A stretch of 64,000 nucleotides of DNA from positions 23,942 through 87,941 of the forward strand of contig NMRB01001005.1 in assembly GCA_002633025.1 (NCBI GenBank). The letters run 5' to 3'. Below the pieces are notes generated by a model. That model was not told the origin of the DNA, did no database searches, and was given only the letters and a program-made list of their open reading frames with translations. The position numbers were made by a program, and so were the translations under genes. This DNA comes from Notospermus geniculatus. Lineage: Eukaryota > Nemertea > Pilidiophora > Heteronemertea > Lineidae. The number at the start of each line of letters is the position of its first letter. Within the stretch, counting starts at the first letter, position 1. Below are positions 41,663 to 51,800 of this stretch, in pieces.

Positions 41663-41880
41663 TAAACACCCACTTACCTGTCCCATTCCTGAACTCGGAA
41701 AAAAATGACTAAATCCTAAGTTGAAGATAATGGGGTGGGGGAATGTCAGAAACAGTAATGTCCTGTCCACTTACTTGTCCCACTCCCGAGCCTGGCAAAG
41801 AACGACAGCATGCGATATCTTCAACTTTGGATTTGGTCATTTTTCCGAGTTCAGGAATGGGACAGGTAAGTGGGAGTTTA
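41663..41880. mobile_element. Foldback element, CCCACTTACCTGTCCCATTC arms, copy A
   Basis: The arms of about 65 bp are CACTTACCTGTCCCATTCCT and AGGAATGGGACAGGTAAGTG, with an internal second GTCCCACTCC. It abuts the preceding MITE, sharing its TTAA. The B copy is 57682-57884 with a 14-bp deletion in the left arm. Confidence 0.7.
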
Positions 41881-42027
41881 GCGTGTAACACCGCTATGGT
41901 CTGGATTTCAAAATATTTGGCTATAATGTCGATCTGCTGAGAAAGATTGGGAAAATGGCCCAGAAATATAGATTACAGAACCAAAAAGTTCCTAATTCGT
42001 ACAAGGCATGACATTTCCGTGACTTAC

Positions 42028-42212
42028 CATGGCACTGACTAAGTGATTTGCCCAAGGACTCGCCTTCAGAAGGTTCCATTTTACTGGGTTGATGTTACAA
42101 AATGTTACGGCTGGAAACTTGAGGATGTGTTGGTAGATAAACTCCGTGTTTGTACTGGTCGCGAACTGGTAGTATTTCTGTACCATCTTGACTGTCTGCC
42201 AGATGAGCGCCC
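42028..42212 (-). CDS. DEG/ENaC exon 2, copy A
   Basis: The 185-bp exon encodes ALIWQTVKMVQKYYQFATS and LKFPAVTFCNINPVKWNLLK, the family's post-TM1 FPAVTFCN signature. The acceptor is CCGGTAG and the donor GTAAGTC. Confidence 0.85.
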
Positions 42213-42258
42213 CTACCGGGAAAGGATATTGAGGTATTAAATCAGTGGTTCTTAAAGC

Positions 42259-42486
42259 CAACAGCACACCAGGCGACATCGCCAGCGATCTGATCGCCGG
42301 CCACCGAGCAAAATCGGCTCTTGACGCCAAGTGTGCGCTGGACAGCGATGCGTGGAATCTTCTCGCCAGTATCAAACAATACCAAAACGATATTGCCTAG
42401 CCTGCGGCGGCAGAAAGAAGATCGATGGCGATCAGATCGCTTGCGATAGGCCCATGGGCCTCCACCACGCCTGGTGTGCTGCCGCT
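42259..42486. mobile_element. Foldback element, AGCACACCAGGCG ends, copy A
   Basis: The ends are GCCAACAGCACACCAGGCG and CGCCTGGTGTGCTGCCGC, with internal GCGATCTGATCGCC and GCGATCAGATCGC pairs. It lies 46 bp upstream of exon 2. The copy B version (58259-58624) contains another insertion. Confidence 0.7.
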
Positions 42487-42489
42487 TTC

Positions 42490-42920
42490 AGCGTTAATGG
42501 CGGCTTTCCATTGGAGCACGCTCGAAAGCATTGTTTTCTTCGCGCCGTGACCAACGCAGCGGAAAAAACAATGCTTTCGAACGCTCCAACGACGCAAGGT
42601 CACAGCGCGGAAAAGAACAATGCTTTCGAGCGTTTCCGCGCACGGAATCGCTCAAATGGAGCAGGCCTAAAGGGCCTGTCACACTGAAGTAGTTCTCAAA
42701 ACGCCCTGCCCCGTCCGAAAAAAAATCGTAAAACGGGCTAGAACGATGTTCTGGAGCACCCTTCCCGTCCATGAAGTCCGTAAAAAGACAGTAAAAAGTT
42801 GCCACTACGTCCACTCCGTTCGCACACAGTTTGAGCCCGTTCGGCAAAATTTTCAAGAACGTACTGAAAACTAGCTCAGAGTGTGATTGGGGTATAACAT
42901 GGCTTAAAAGCATTTGGCTA
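42490..42920. repeat. Inverted-repeat cluster
   Basis: Three AACAATGCTTTCGA-type words appear in alternating orientation (42520-42640). An arm pair CCTGTCACACTG / CAGAGTGTGATTGG (42670, 42870) follows. It is probably one or two more foldback elements; the borders are not clear. Confidence 0.45.
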
Positions 42921-43271
42921 CCTCCCCTTTGCTTATCGGCATATCATTCTTCAAAGAGAACTGCGGACGTCAGTATTGTACACAGTGAGGTCATTCAACT
43001 TCAGATGTTTCTGAACCCACCTGCGGTTTGGTATGATAATGAGTGAACCCATTGTTTCCGTTTCTTTTGTCATTAAAATTTCATTAATAACATTCGCCCC
43101 ATGCGCCGAAATATAACCCGTCTAGTATTGTATAATTAAAACATTATCGATGTTTCCTCGGATGATACAATACATTCAGGAACAAGGCTCCTTCGTCTGA
43201 TGACAGTTTGGGATGCGAAATCGTCGAAACAAACCGAAATCAGGGGCGTAGCTAGTGGGGGGGGGGGGGGG

Positions 43272-43374
43272 ACATTTTGTTAACATCAGTTTGTTACTTT
43301 TTGTCATGAATATGTTAGGACGCTTGTTTTCAAAGAGTGTCAATAAAGTCGGCATAGGTAGCCCCCCGCCTTAA
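43272..43374. other. Junction between the two large duplication copies
   Basis: Left of here the sequence follows channel intron 1, as at 60893. Right of the MITE at 43375-43764 it follows the GPCR TM3 flank, as at 24956. The junction starts in a G15 run. Confidence 0.65.
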
Positions 43375-43764
43375 GCGAATAGCTCGTGGGGTTTGTTTTG
43401 ATTCAAGTGGGGCGCCATGACAGTTGGTCCTCAATATCAAGCGCCGTTTTGAGAAAAAGGCGAAAGAAGGATTTTAGTTTAATGGGAAATGCATTAGACA
43501 GCCAAACTTCGGAGGCGTATTCTGCAAAATCTGCCGCTTCGAAATCAATGTGAATAGCACAAAATGTACGTTTTGACCGACTGAATTTGAAAATGTCATT
43601 AATCCACTTTAACAAATTTTTAATGGAACCTCGTCCCCAGGTGCACGTTCGCACATTTGCACAGGTTTTGCATATGACTGGAGGAAGGCTTTGCCTGGAG
43701 GCAAGATTCACTCGCTATGAGAGGGCCGCTCAAGAATCAAAACAAACCCCGCGAGCTATTCGCT
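43375..43764. mobile_element. TTAA MITE, GCGAATAGCTCG ends
   Basis: The ends are GCGAATAGCTCGTGGGGTTTG and CAAACCCCGCGAGCTATTCGC, with TTAA on both sides (43371-43374, 43765-43768). The right TTAA corresponds to the same TTAA used by a different MITE in copy A (24952-24955). Confidence 0.8.
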
Positions 43765-43787
43765 TTAAGGTGCCGTACGATTTTTAC

Positions 43788-45661
43788 CTTTCCAAAGCCA
43801 TAGTAACCAGGAGAAGTATAGAACTGTGATAGAACACGTGCTGGATGTAAGCAATCAGAGCACAGCCGACTCCTATCGTCATCGTCTCTGGCTTTATCTT
43901 TGTAAATGTCTGAAAATTTAAAAAAACAAAAACGTTCAGATAAGGTAATATTGTAGACGTCATGTCCATTGTCGACTTCGAGTTGCCCCAATGAGAGCCA
44001 ACTCGCACGACAAATCTCTCACGTAAAGCAGAGCCTTTACCAGTTACTAGGGTGTACCATAGAGCTGATAATGGTGTCAACATTGTGGGCCAAGTAAGCA
44101 GATATCTCAACCCCACACCGCCGCCCCCACCCCTACCCCACCACCACCACTTACTTTCAAAGGAACGCATATCAACAGCGTGAGGAAATCAGTCAAAGCC
44201 AAAGATGCCAGAAGAATGTTTGTGGCCGATTTGCTTTTTAAATGCTTTGTCACTGTGAACAGAACCATGTAGTTGCCTGAAAGACGAAAGAGGCGTTAGA
44301 TGTGTGTCTTTAGAAGCACAAGAATAAGAATGAATGGCCGCCAGGGCGAACCGCGAACGGCAGAGAGACTCCGCAAAGCGACGCACTGAAAAACTTTTCT
44401 TCATCAAAATGACGAACTTAGGTTCGTTTTCATTATCACCAAACTGAGTATCTATAAATTCGTCAAAACGACAAGTCCAGGTTCGTCATTTTGACCAACA
44501 TAAACAAGGGTTCGTCAAAATGACAAGTCCACGTTTGTCATTTTGACGAACCCCTTGACGAACATAAACAAGGGTTCATCAAAATGACAAACGTGGACTT
44601 GTCATTTTGACGAACCCTTGTTTATGTTTGTCAAAATGACGAACCTGGACTTGTCATTTTGACGAATTTAGACACTCAGTTGGTGATAATAAAAACGAAT
44701 CTACATGTAAGTTCGTCATTTTGATGAAGAAATTTTTTCAGTGCTTCAAATGAGAACTTACCGACGACACCGAGAAGAAAAGGTATCCACAGAGCCACGA
44801 CAAACTCGACTGATGCTATCAGATTGGCCAACGCGGGAGAATCAAATTCCCAATTCTTCTCTAAGTCCTTTTTTATGTTTTCAATCAGCACTCTTTCCGT
44901 TTTTACTTTCTTCACCCCGAAGCCCCGTCTGTGAAAGAAATATTTCAGCCGGATTTCTTTCTGGGCAATCTTTCCCAGAAAATATTCCTCCCTCTCCGTG
45001 GTCGTGAGAACATGTAGTCTATCGTTGGCATAAGGAAATTTGCACGGGATTGGTGGTTTGGGGCGGGTTGGCTTTGGTGTTGTTGTTGTCGCCTTGTCCG
45101 CGGGTAAGGTGGAGGATTTGGGTTCGGTGGTTTCCGTGTTGTTGCTGTATGGGTCATCTGTAACCATGCTGCCGGTTGGCTCTGTACTGAAACCTGCGGA
45201 TGAAGGAGAAGAAGGGATAGCTTCGGCCTTAGGGTCACTCAATTCGTGCAATGATGAGCACTTTGGCAGCGAAAAGAGTAAATGGATTCGTGTCGAGAGT
45301 GATTCCTACTCATTCTTGATGTTTTGTGAAAAGCATGAGATTCGTTCAGTGAGTTTAGAGGTCACAGTTTTCCAGACACATGTAGGCCCTAATATGGGCA
45401 CATCTACTTTACGGACTAGTAATCCTATATCCTCGAGTTGAAATAATATGCCAAATGTCCGTCATACCTGTGTAAGCCATTTCAGTCGTTCCAGCGGCAG
45501 ATTGAGCTATCAAAACACACACTAGTGTCGCCAGTCTAACGACGAATCGTATCCTATGATGAGAGGTACTTGAAACATGACCGCAACACCTGAAATATCG
45601 TTCAAGATGATTTTTCACTAGGTCTTATACATTTGATTGTCTTTCTTCTGAGCTCTTTCAT
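43788..45661 (-). pseudogene. Peptide-type GPCR, copy B (ends after TM3)
   Basis: Exons present are: signal exon (45661 to 45468), N-terminal exon 45193-44762, TM1/2 44276-44155 and TM3 43909-43788. All match copy A closely and keep splice sites. TM4 to TM7 are missing; the next sequence in transcript direction is a MITE and then the channel gene copy A. In the signal exon, two bases are missing relative to copy A (CAAGATGATTTT against CAAGAAATGATTTT), which shifts the frame from the upstream ATG. A working seven-helix receptor cannot be made from this copy as assembled. Confidence 0.8.
44383..44744. mobile_element. Foldback element beside GPCR donor site, copy B
   Basis: This is the same element and position as 25545-25907, so its insertion predates the large duplication. 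Its end lies about 17 bp from the exon border. Confidence 0.75.
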
Positions 45662-46552
45662 TGGAATCAATAAGATTTAAAATCTAACGAAGCACTCCAA
45701 TTGGCTCAGTCTCAGAAGGAAGCTGATTGGCTTGTCCAAAATAACGTGAACGCTGATTGGTGCCCGTGCCGCCCCGACTTTGTAACGATTGGCAGAAGTC
45801 AAAACGTTAGAGACGAAACCTACTGCATGTACATGTAATGAAAAGAACCTTACCTTTGCCTATGTATCTTGGCTTCATCCATATCGAAAATTTCTCCAAA
45901 TCAAAAAGCATGTTCCAAAATCATCACTAACAGAATTCGTTGTAGCGGACTAGCGACTTAAGAACTGAAGTTCTCGGTATCAAAAAACAAACTGTCAAAA
46001 GACAGTCCTCCGTCTTGAAGAAATCTTCAGTTTCAGAGGTTTGAGAAACGTCGCCTGCTTTCCCTCTATCTCACTGCGACTGCAGCAGTTCACTTTTTCC
46101 CGACTTCTTCCTAAATCCTGTCGAAGCCACCGCTTTCTGAGGCTGAATCATCCTGTTTATCGCGGAGGCGAAGCATCCTCGGCAACCGATAACCGCTGAG
46201 CGAACTTTCCTACGCCACCGAGCGGAACAACACCATAAGTGTCAGGATTCATGCATGGATAAATTCACGTCCTGATCAAGTCGCAAAAGTCTCTCCTTCG
46301 ATTCCAACGAAGTGGAAACGTAATGAAATTTTCCAATAACATAATTATTAGGATTTCTGCCGCATTGCATCTTAATGTTAATTTCTGTGACCGCTTGTCA
46401 ATCTCATCTTGGACCGATACTCGGAAATAGTCACAGGCCCATGATTTCATGCAGGTTTTTTGTTAATGGGGGGGGGGGCTTCGTTTGTCAGTGAAAGCAC
46501 TTCTGCATGTCCAGTCTTACTGTTTCATTCTTGTATTGTTACTAACAGGAAG

Positions 46553-46735
46553 ATGGCGAGGGTGATCAAAATAGACAAGACTTTTTCATCGCTGGATGTT
46601 CGTCAGCCAGTAAGACCTTCTCGACTTCGTGTTCGTCCATGGGCTACAGGAAAAACAGTAGGGAGGTTTCGCAAATCTGACGAAAAACGAAGTACAGTAC
46701 GAAATACGAAATTCAACTTCATTTCCATGACATAA
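46553..46735 (+). other. Possible short exon starting ATGGCGAGG
   Basis: A plus-strand frame beginning MARVIKIDKTFSSLD follows an AACAG acceptor-like site. The copy A counterpart (28233 on) reads MARMIEIDKTFSSPD. The frame is then cut by different foldback elements in the two copies. The changes between copies are mostly amino-acid changing, so constraint is not evident. Confidence 0.25.
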
Positions 46736-47443
46736 TGTATTTCTGGAGATGGTTGGTACCACAAATGTCACTGCTGCCAGCGTGTCTTTTAGCATATCAT
46801 GTAAGACCGGGAGAGTCATGGTGCATCTTGAATTTTTAAATTTCCATTTCGTGTCTACGAAGTGGAAACGAAAGAAAAATTTCAAAGTTTAAAATACACC
46901 TTAACTCTATCGGTCTAATGTCATATGCTAAAAGACGCTCTTGCAGCAGCTATGTTTGTGGCACCATCTCTTGAAATACATACGTCATGGAACTGAAGTC
47001 CAATTTCGTATTTCGTACTTCGTATTTCGTCAGATACCTCACTACTAGGGAGTTTTCGCAAATCTGACGAAAAACGAAGTACGAAATACGAAATTGGACG
47101 TCATATCCATGACGTAATGTATTTCAGGAAATGGTTGGTACCACAAATGTCCCTCCTGCCAGTGCGTCTTTTAGCATGCCATGTAAGACCGAGAGAGTTA
47201 AGGCGCATCTTGAATTTTTAATTTTCCAATTCGAATCAACGAAGTGGAAACGAAAGATAAATTTCAAAGTTTAATATACATGTACACCGTACCTCTGTCG
47301 TTCTAACGTCATACGCTAAAAGACGCTTTTGCAGCAGGCGATATTTGTGGTACCAGCCATTTCCTGAAATACATTACGTCATGGATATGACGTCCAATTT
47401 CGTATTTCGTACTTCGTTTTTCGTCAGATTTGCGAAAACTCCC
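46654..47443. mobile_element. Two adjacent foldback elements, GGGAGTTTTCGCAAATCTGA
   Basis: The elements lie at about 46654-47035 and 47048-47443. Their arms share AACGAAGTACGAAATACGAA and ACGTAATGTATTTC. The second has TA on each side of GGGAGTTTTCGC...GCGAAAACTCCC. Present in copy B only. Confidence 0.75.
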
Positions 47444-48149
47444 TAATAACGATCTCTTCTGTCTGCCATCGGGCGAACCTGGGTACAAACTTGGAGGAAT
47501 TATACTCAGACAGTATAATTCCTCCAAGGTACAAACGACTTATGATCATGCACGATAGTCAATTTCTTACAAGTCCAAAAAGTGGTTGCTAACCCAGCCC
47601 CGCCCTTGTTGAGCTGTTTCGTTCTTGTTTGCACACACTTCAAGCCAGCGTCAACATGACAAGAGATCACTTCCACTCAATCATGTTTACCGGGAAGAAG
47701 TGTACAGATTACACCGATGATGCACAAGGCTGACTGGCAAGTTGAGGTGGAACCGACGGCATCGTTGATGAACCATCCCAAGTGGCTTGTAGTTGAAATA
47801 ATGAGAAATTATCCAGGCATGGTGAGACAGAATGGTGAGATAATGACTGATGCCGTGTTGTAGAAGAAAGCAAATCGTGCGTTCAATAACCTGATGGATT
47901 TTTTTTCGGTCGCAGAGGCTCAATCTCAGATTGGCCGTCAATAGGCTACTTTCGTCCTCAGTGGTTCCCCAACATGAGATACAGGGACACCTGTCCACTG
48001 CTGGTCCATTTCAGTGTCTTGCATAGTTTGGAGGCAAACTCCCCCGTAGTTTCGAACCACTGCCCGTTTTCCCGCGCTTTGAAACTGGTTCGAGGCACGC
48101 GATTCTGCGGAGATGACCAATAGGTGTCGCTAGTGCATGTTAGAATTGG

Positions 48150-48480
48150 GGCAATCTCGTACCCAGAGTTCAACATTGCCACATTAAACTCTGCACAATG
48201 CAAATGCATTGTTCAAGGTGGATGGATTTCTGACCGTTGCACAAGCAACTGCGTAGGGATTCGAAAGAGTTCGTACTTTGTTCCTTAATAAAACATTGAA
48301 TACCCAACAGAATGTTAAAATAGTAGTATTTTTAAAAAATACTGGAACAAATTCTAAGTTTTTGTACGATTACTTTATCAAAATAATGTGTAAAACTCGA
48401 TGAGCACAAGAATCTTGTGCTGGGTTTAGCCGTTTTCAGAGGCCTTAGCCGAGGAACGATGGTGGCGACCTTTCAGATTG
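48150..48480. mobile_element. hAT-like MITE, copy B (uninterrupted)
   Basis: The 331-bp element has AGAATTGG on both sides (48142-48149, 48481-48488). It is the same insertion as 29387-30625 without the nested 912-bp element. Confidence 0.85.
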
Positions 48481-48670
48481 AGAATTGGAGCCGACTGGAA
48501 GTTTGTAGGATGCAGTCCAGAAACGAGCCGATACGAAAATCAGACATTTAATACATTGTATTTGGTTACAGGAATCTCCTATAATATTGCATCCTATGAA
48601 CAATCCTATTATTACAACATGACATGGTCATTTATCCTACTGTCACTGTCACTGTCTCTGGCACGACGTC

Positions 48671-48856
48671 CTAAGTTCTAGTCTGTACCATTACAGTTTT
48701 GGAGGGATTAACGTTCCTCGTTCGTATCTGATGAAGCTTGTGAGCAACGGCTATGGAAAACTCGACTATGAACTCGGCTACCTCTATAAGGGCAATGACA
48801 GATAGGCCCATCCATAGGCCCATTGTGCCTCCCAGGTCGGACAGAAGGTCACTGAA
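48671..48856 (-). CDS. DEG/ENaC last exon with TM2, copy B
   Basis: The exon has the acceptor TTTCAG and the stop at 48671-48673. It encodes FSDLLSDLGGTMGLWMGLS (pore and selectivity filter) and VIALIEVAEFIVEF (TM2), then a basic cytoplasmic tail of about 25 residues. Copy A has the same exon at 30810-30995. Confidence 0.85.
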   Translation of the reverse strand, partial: FSDLLSDLGGTMGLWMGLSVIALIEVAEFIVEFSIAVAHKLHQIRTRNVNPSKTVMVQTRT

Positions 48857-51800
48857 CTGAAACGTGATAGATTGGAAAGGTTAATATCCTCCTGGTTCAG
48901 CTAAAGCTCGGCGCACACAGACGAATATAATTGCTCGGCTGTTTTTGGCACAGCCATTTGAAATGGCTCAGCCACAAAACCTTGCAGTGTGCTTCTGGCG
49001 GCATAGCCGTATGTGCGTGGCTTTTTTTACGTGAAGAGACACTACAGAACCCTCTGCTGCTGCTTACCATATATTGTGGCACGGATGTTATCACTTCGTA
49101 TGACATGTGTTGAAAGTAGACGTCAAATTTGAGGAAGTTTTTACTGAAAAAGAATTGTTCATACATTAACCTCTGCTGATATAACCATTCACACTGATAT
49201 ATGGGCCGATTTAATATACGTTTGCTAAGCTAACCATTTGTTCCACCAAAAATAGATAGGCATGCGAAAAATGTACAAGTTAGTAAACTTTTCACCAAAA
49301 AGCCCCGTTTTCTAAGCTCTGTATAGCGCTTACTATCCATCCAAACAGGGCTTTTGGGTGAAAATTTAGTTGTACACTTTTCGCATGCCTATCTATTTTT
49401 GGTGGAACCAATGGTTAGCTTAGCAAACGTATATTAAATCGGCCCAAAGAAGTGTAGCATGATCCCGAATCGGCACCAATTCGACTCTGCCGTCGCGTCC
49501 GAAGTGCAGGTAGGCCTACGTGATCGCACCATCGTTGCCCGGTTGGATGTCAAAAAAGTTCGTCGTCACTCAATGACTTCAGCGTTAATTTCTATGTGCT
49601 ATGAACAAATGCTTCGAGAGACAGCAATTCCGATGGTCTGTAGACCATCCAACGTGTGTCCCGTCCGTCCAGCTTACTTCATGTATTCACTTCTATCTGC
49701 GGAATTCATCTTGGTCAGCTCAGTACACAGATGAGGCTGGAACTTGCAGACGGCCTCCACTATATCCAACTGAAAATGGAGCCATACATCGGAGCTGTCA
49801 GTCATTTGACCAAAAGGGGTACCGGTAACTAGCCTACGGTCTAATCCAATGCCTTCCGGACACATTCATGGAGAATTTTCTTTTGTATTGGTTCGCTAGA
49901 ATTTTGCTGCCATCTTTTGGCGATAAGTACCGTGTGGCTGCTCCTATCGCTGCCTATCCTGCGAATCTCAGGTCATCATGTACGGTGGTACCCTCCCTCA
50001 ATGAACCAAGCGCGAGAAGGGGAGCCGGTTCTGAAGACCCTGGGTGCGAGGATGATTGCTGCCTCGTCCGCAAGCTGTCAGTGAGTTGAACAATAGGTGT
50101 CACTACGGCCGAATCCAATGCATATAGCGGACCCGTTCATTCTTGATTGAGCACCAATCAAGAGAAGTTTCTTTTGCATTGGTCCGCTAGAACTTTGCTG
50201 CCATCTTTTGCAATACGCGCGGCTGACTGCCCCTTTTCTCCGACTACTAACTCGTACGTTCGGACTGTATGGAGAAATGAAGATGGCGACTAGCTGCTGA
50301 GAAGTAGGCCTACTTGTAGGCCTACCCCTGAAGGAACAGCTGATGAATGTTAAAGATCTCTCTGCCTTGCTTGACGGCCCCTTACCTGTTTTGGTTGGGC
50401 TGGCCAGCGAGATGACGCTATATCGGTCGAGTATGTTACTTCTCTGAAAAAGAATAACGGTGTACTACATGTAGATACATTGCAGTCAGAACTTGCTAGT
50501 AAAACGATGTTGAGTTTGACTTTCAACACTGAAGTGTCTCACAGTACCCTTGATGGACTCGGCGGTACATACCTGCACAACGGTGGGCAGTCGGCCGCGG
50601 TGCACACCTTCATTGCATTGGCTTCAACACGATTACTACAGTGAACTGAAAACAAAACAAATTCGCTGAACCACAAGACATGATGACCCCGGGTTTCGCT
50701 CGAATTCTCTCCCATCCATCCGCAGGCAACGCTTCCATCAACGGACGCTTCAGCGCTCTTCACCGGACGATCGGCGATTCAGGCGCAGGCCTACGAGCTC
50801 CCAGCCAATCATATCCATCGTTAAACCGTGTCGGCCAATCAAGGCACTGAATAGAAGGGTTGCCTGTGCCACACAGTCAGAAGTCTTCAGCACTGCCCAA
50901 CAAAGACGAAGGGCTGTGTTTCGATTATTTTGAAGGGGTTCTGCAGTAGTTCCTTCCCTTCAGTTGCCACACAGGGCAAGACTCAGCACTTCCAAAAAGG
51001 GACGGCGCAGGAGACAAAACACTGCTGAACAATTAAAGGGTCGAGGAGGTGTCCCTGTTGGAAAAATCGTGAAACATAGCTGTCTATGGGCGGTTATTTC
51101 CGCAGAATTAGAAGTGCTTGTCGTGCGTGCGAGTGAAGCAGACGTAGACGTGAGTGTACTGTGCGTGAAGCAAAAGTACGTGTGTTTGGTGTGTGCATGA
51201 AGCAGACATTAGAATTAAATTGTGAAAATAATATTAATGCCATGAAAAAAATCATATGTCAACGTGAAAAATATCATTAAATCGGAGTTGGGTGGCGATG
51301 CGCGGCAGTCGATTGCAGCGCCGCCCAACGTCTTATCAGCGCATTAGAAATTTTTCACGTTGACATATGATTTTTTCATGGTCATTAATATTCTTTTCAC
51401 AACTCGTAATGTCTGATTCATGCACACACCAAACACGTCTACTTTTGCTTCACGCACACTACACTCACGTCTACGTCTGCTTCACTCGCACGACAAGCAC
51501 ATCTAATTCTGCGGAAATAACCGCCCTAGAGGTGTCCCTATTGGAAAAATCGTGAAACATAGCTGTCATTTTCCTATAGCAACTCAAATGCAAGGCTGTG
51601 GTTTTTGTTTGTCTCTTCGTCTCCGGTGCAGGCGGTGCGCGCGTGTGTGTTGGGGGGAACCCCCACGCCCTTTGGATCCAGAGATGTTGCCACATTAAAG
51701 GATATTCTCCGAGACATCCTCCTGTCATTAACGATTAAAGGTGCTCTAGTTCGAATTGTAAACATTACGGTGTGCCACCTATTGTCAACTGCTGGTACTA

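Larger units (their letters stand above)
30810..42212 (-). pseudogene. DEG/ENaC channel gene, copy A (lacks TM1 exon)
   Basis: Exons in order are: 42212-42028, 41216-40998, [one missing], 38945-38782, 38450-38334, 35272-35143, 33955-33883, 33753-33696, 32455-32364, 31282-31207 and 30995-30810. Family marks are LKFPAVTFCNINPVKWN after TM1, ISLYVEQENYL and PFPEDHGIPISPG, PPYGPC, the Cys-rich SCQKKCLQCSLVETCGCF, CPPLC, SSRWPAQP, NFLKFDVYFQHMSYEVI, and TM2 with the GLS selectivity filter in LLSDLGGTMGLWMGLS. All exons have GT-AG sites and matching phases except around the gap. The TM1 exon present for copy B is not upstream; GPCR copy B is there instead. The copy is therefore 5'-truncated unless the assembly is wrong. 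Confidence 0.8.
24956..43271. repeat. Large tandem duplication, copy A (~18.3 kb)
   Basis: This block is collinear with 43769-60893. It runs from the TTAA next to GPCR TM3 through the GPCR 5' exons, the channel gene and part of channel intron 1, ending in the poly-G of a CAGGGGCGTAGC element. The exons are almost identical between copies. Differences are mostly MITE insertions, gaps and one inversion. Confidence 0.85.

Noticed and set aside
46265-46450. Minus-strand frame MKSWACDYFRVSVQDEID as an upstream GPCR exon
   Set aside because: No clear GT donor follows it, and the copy A counterpart is in an N gap; not enough to call.
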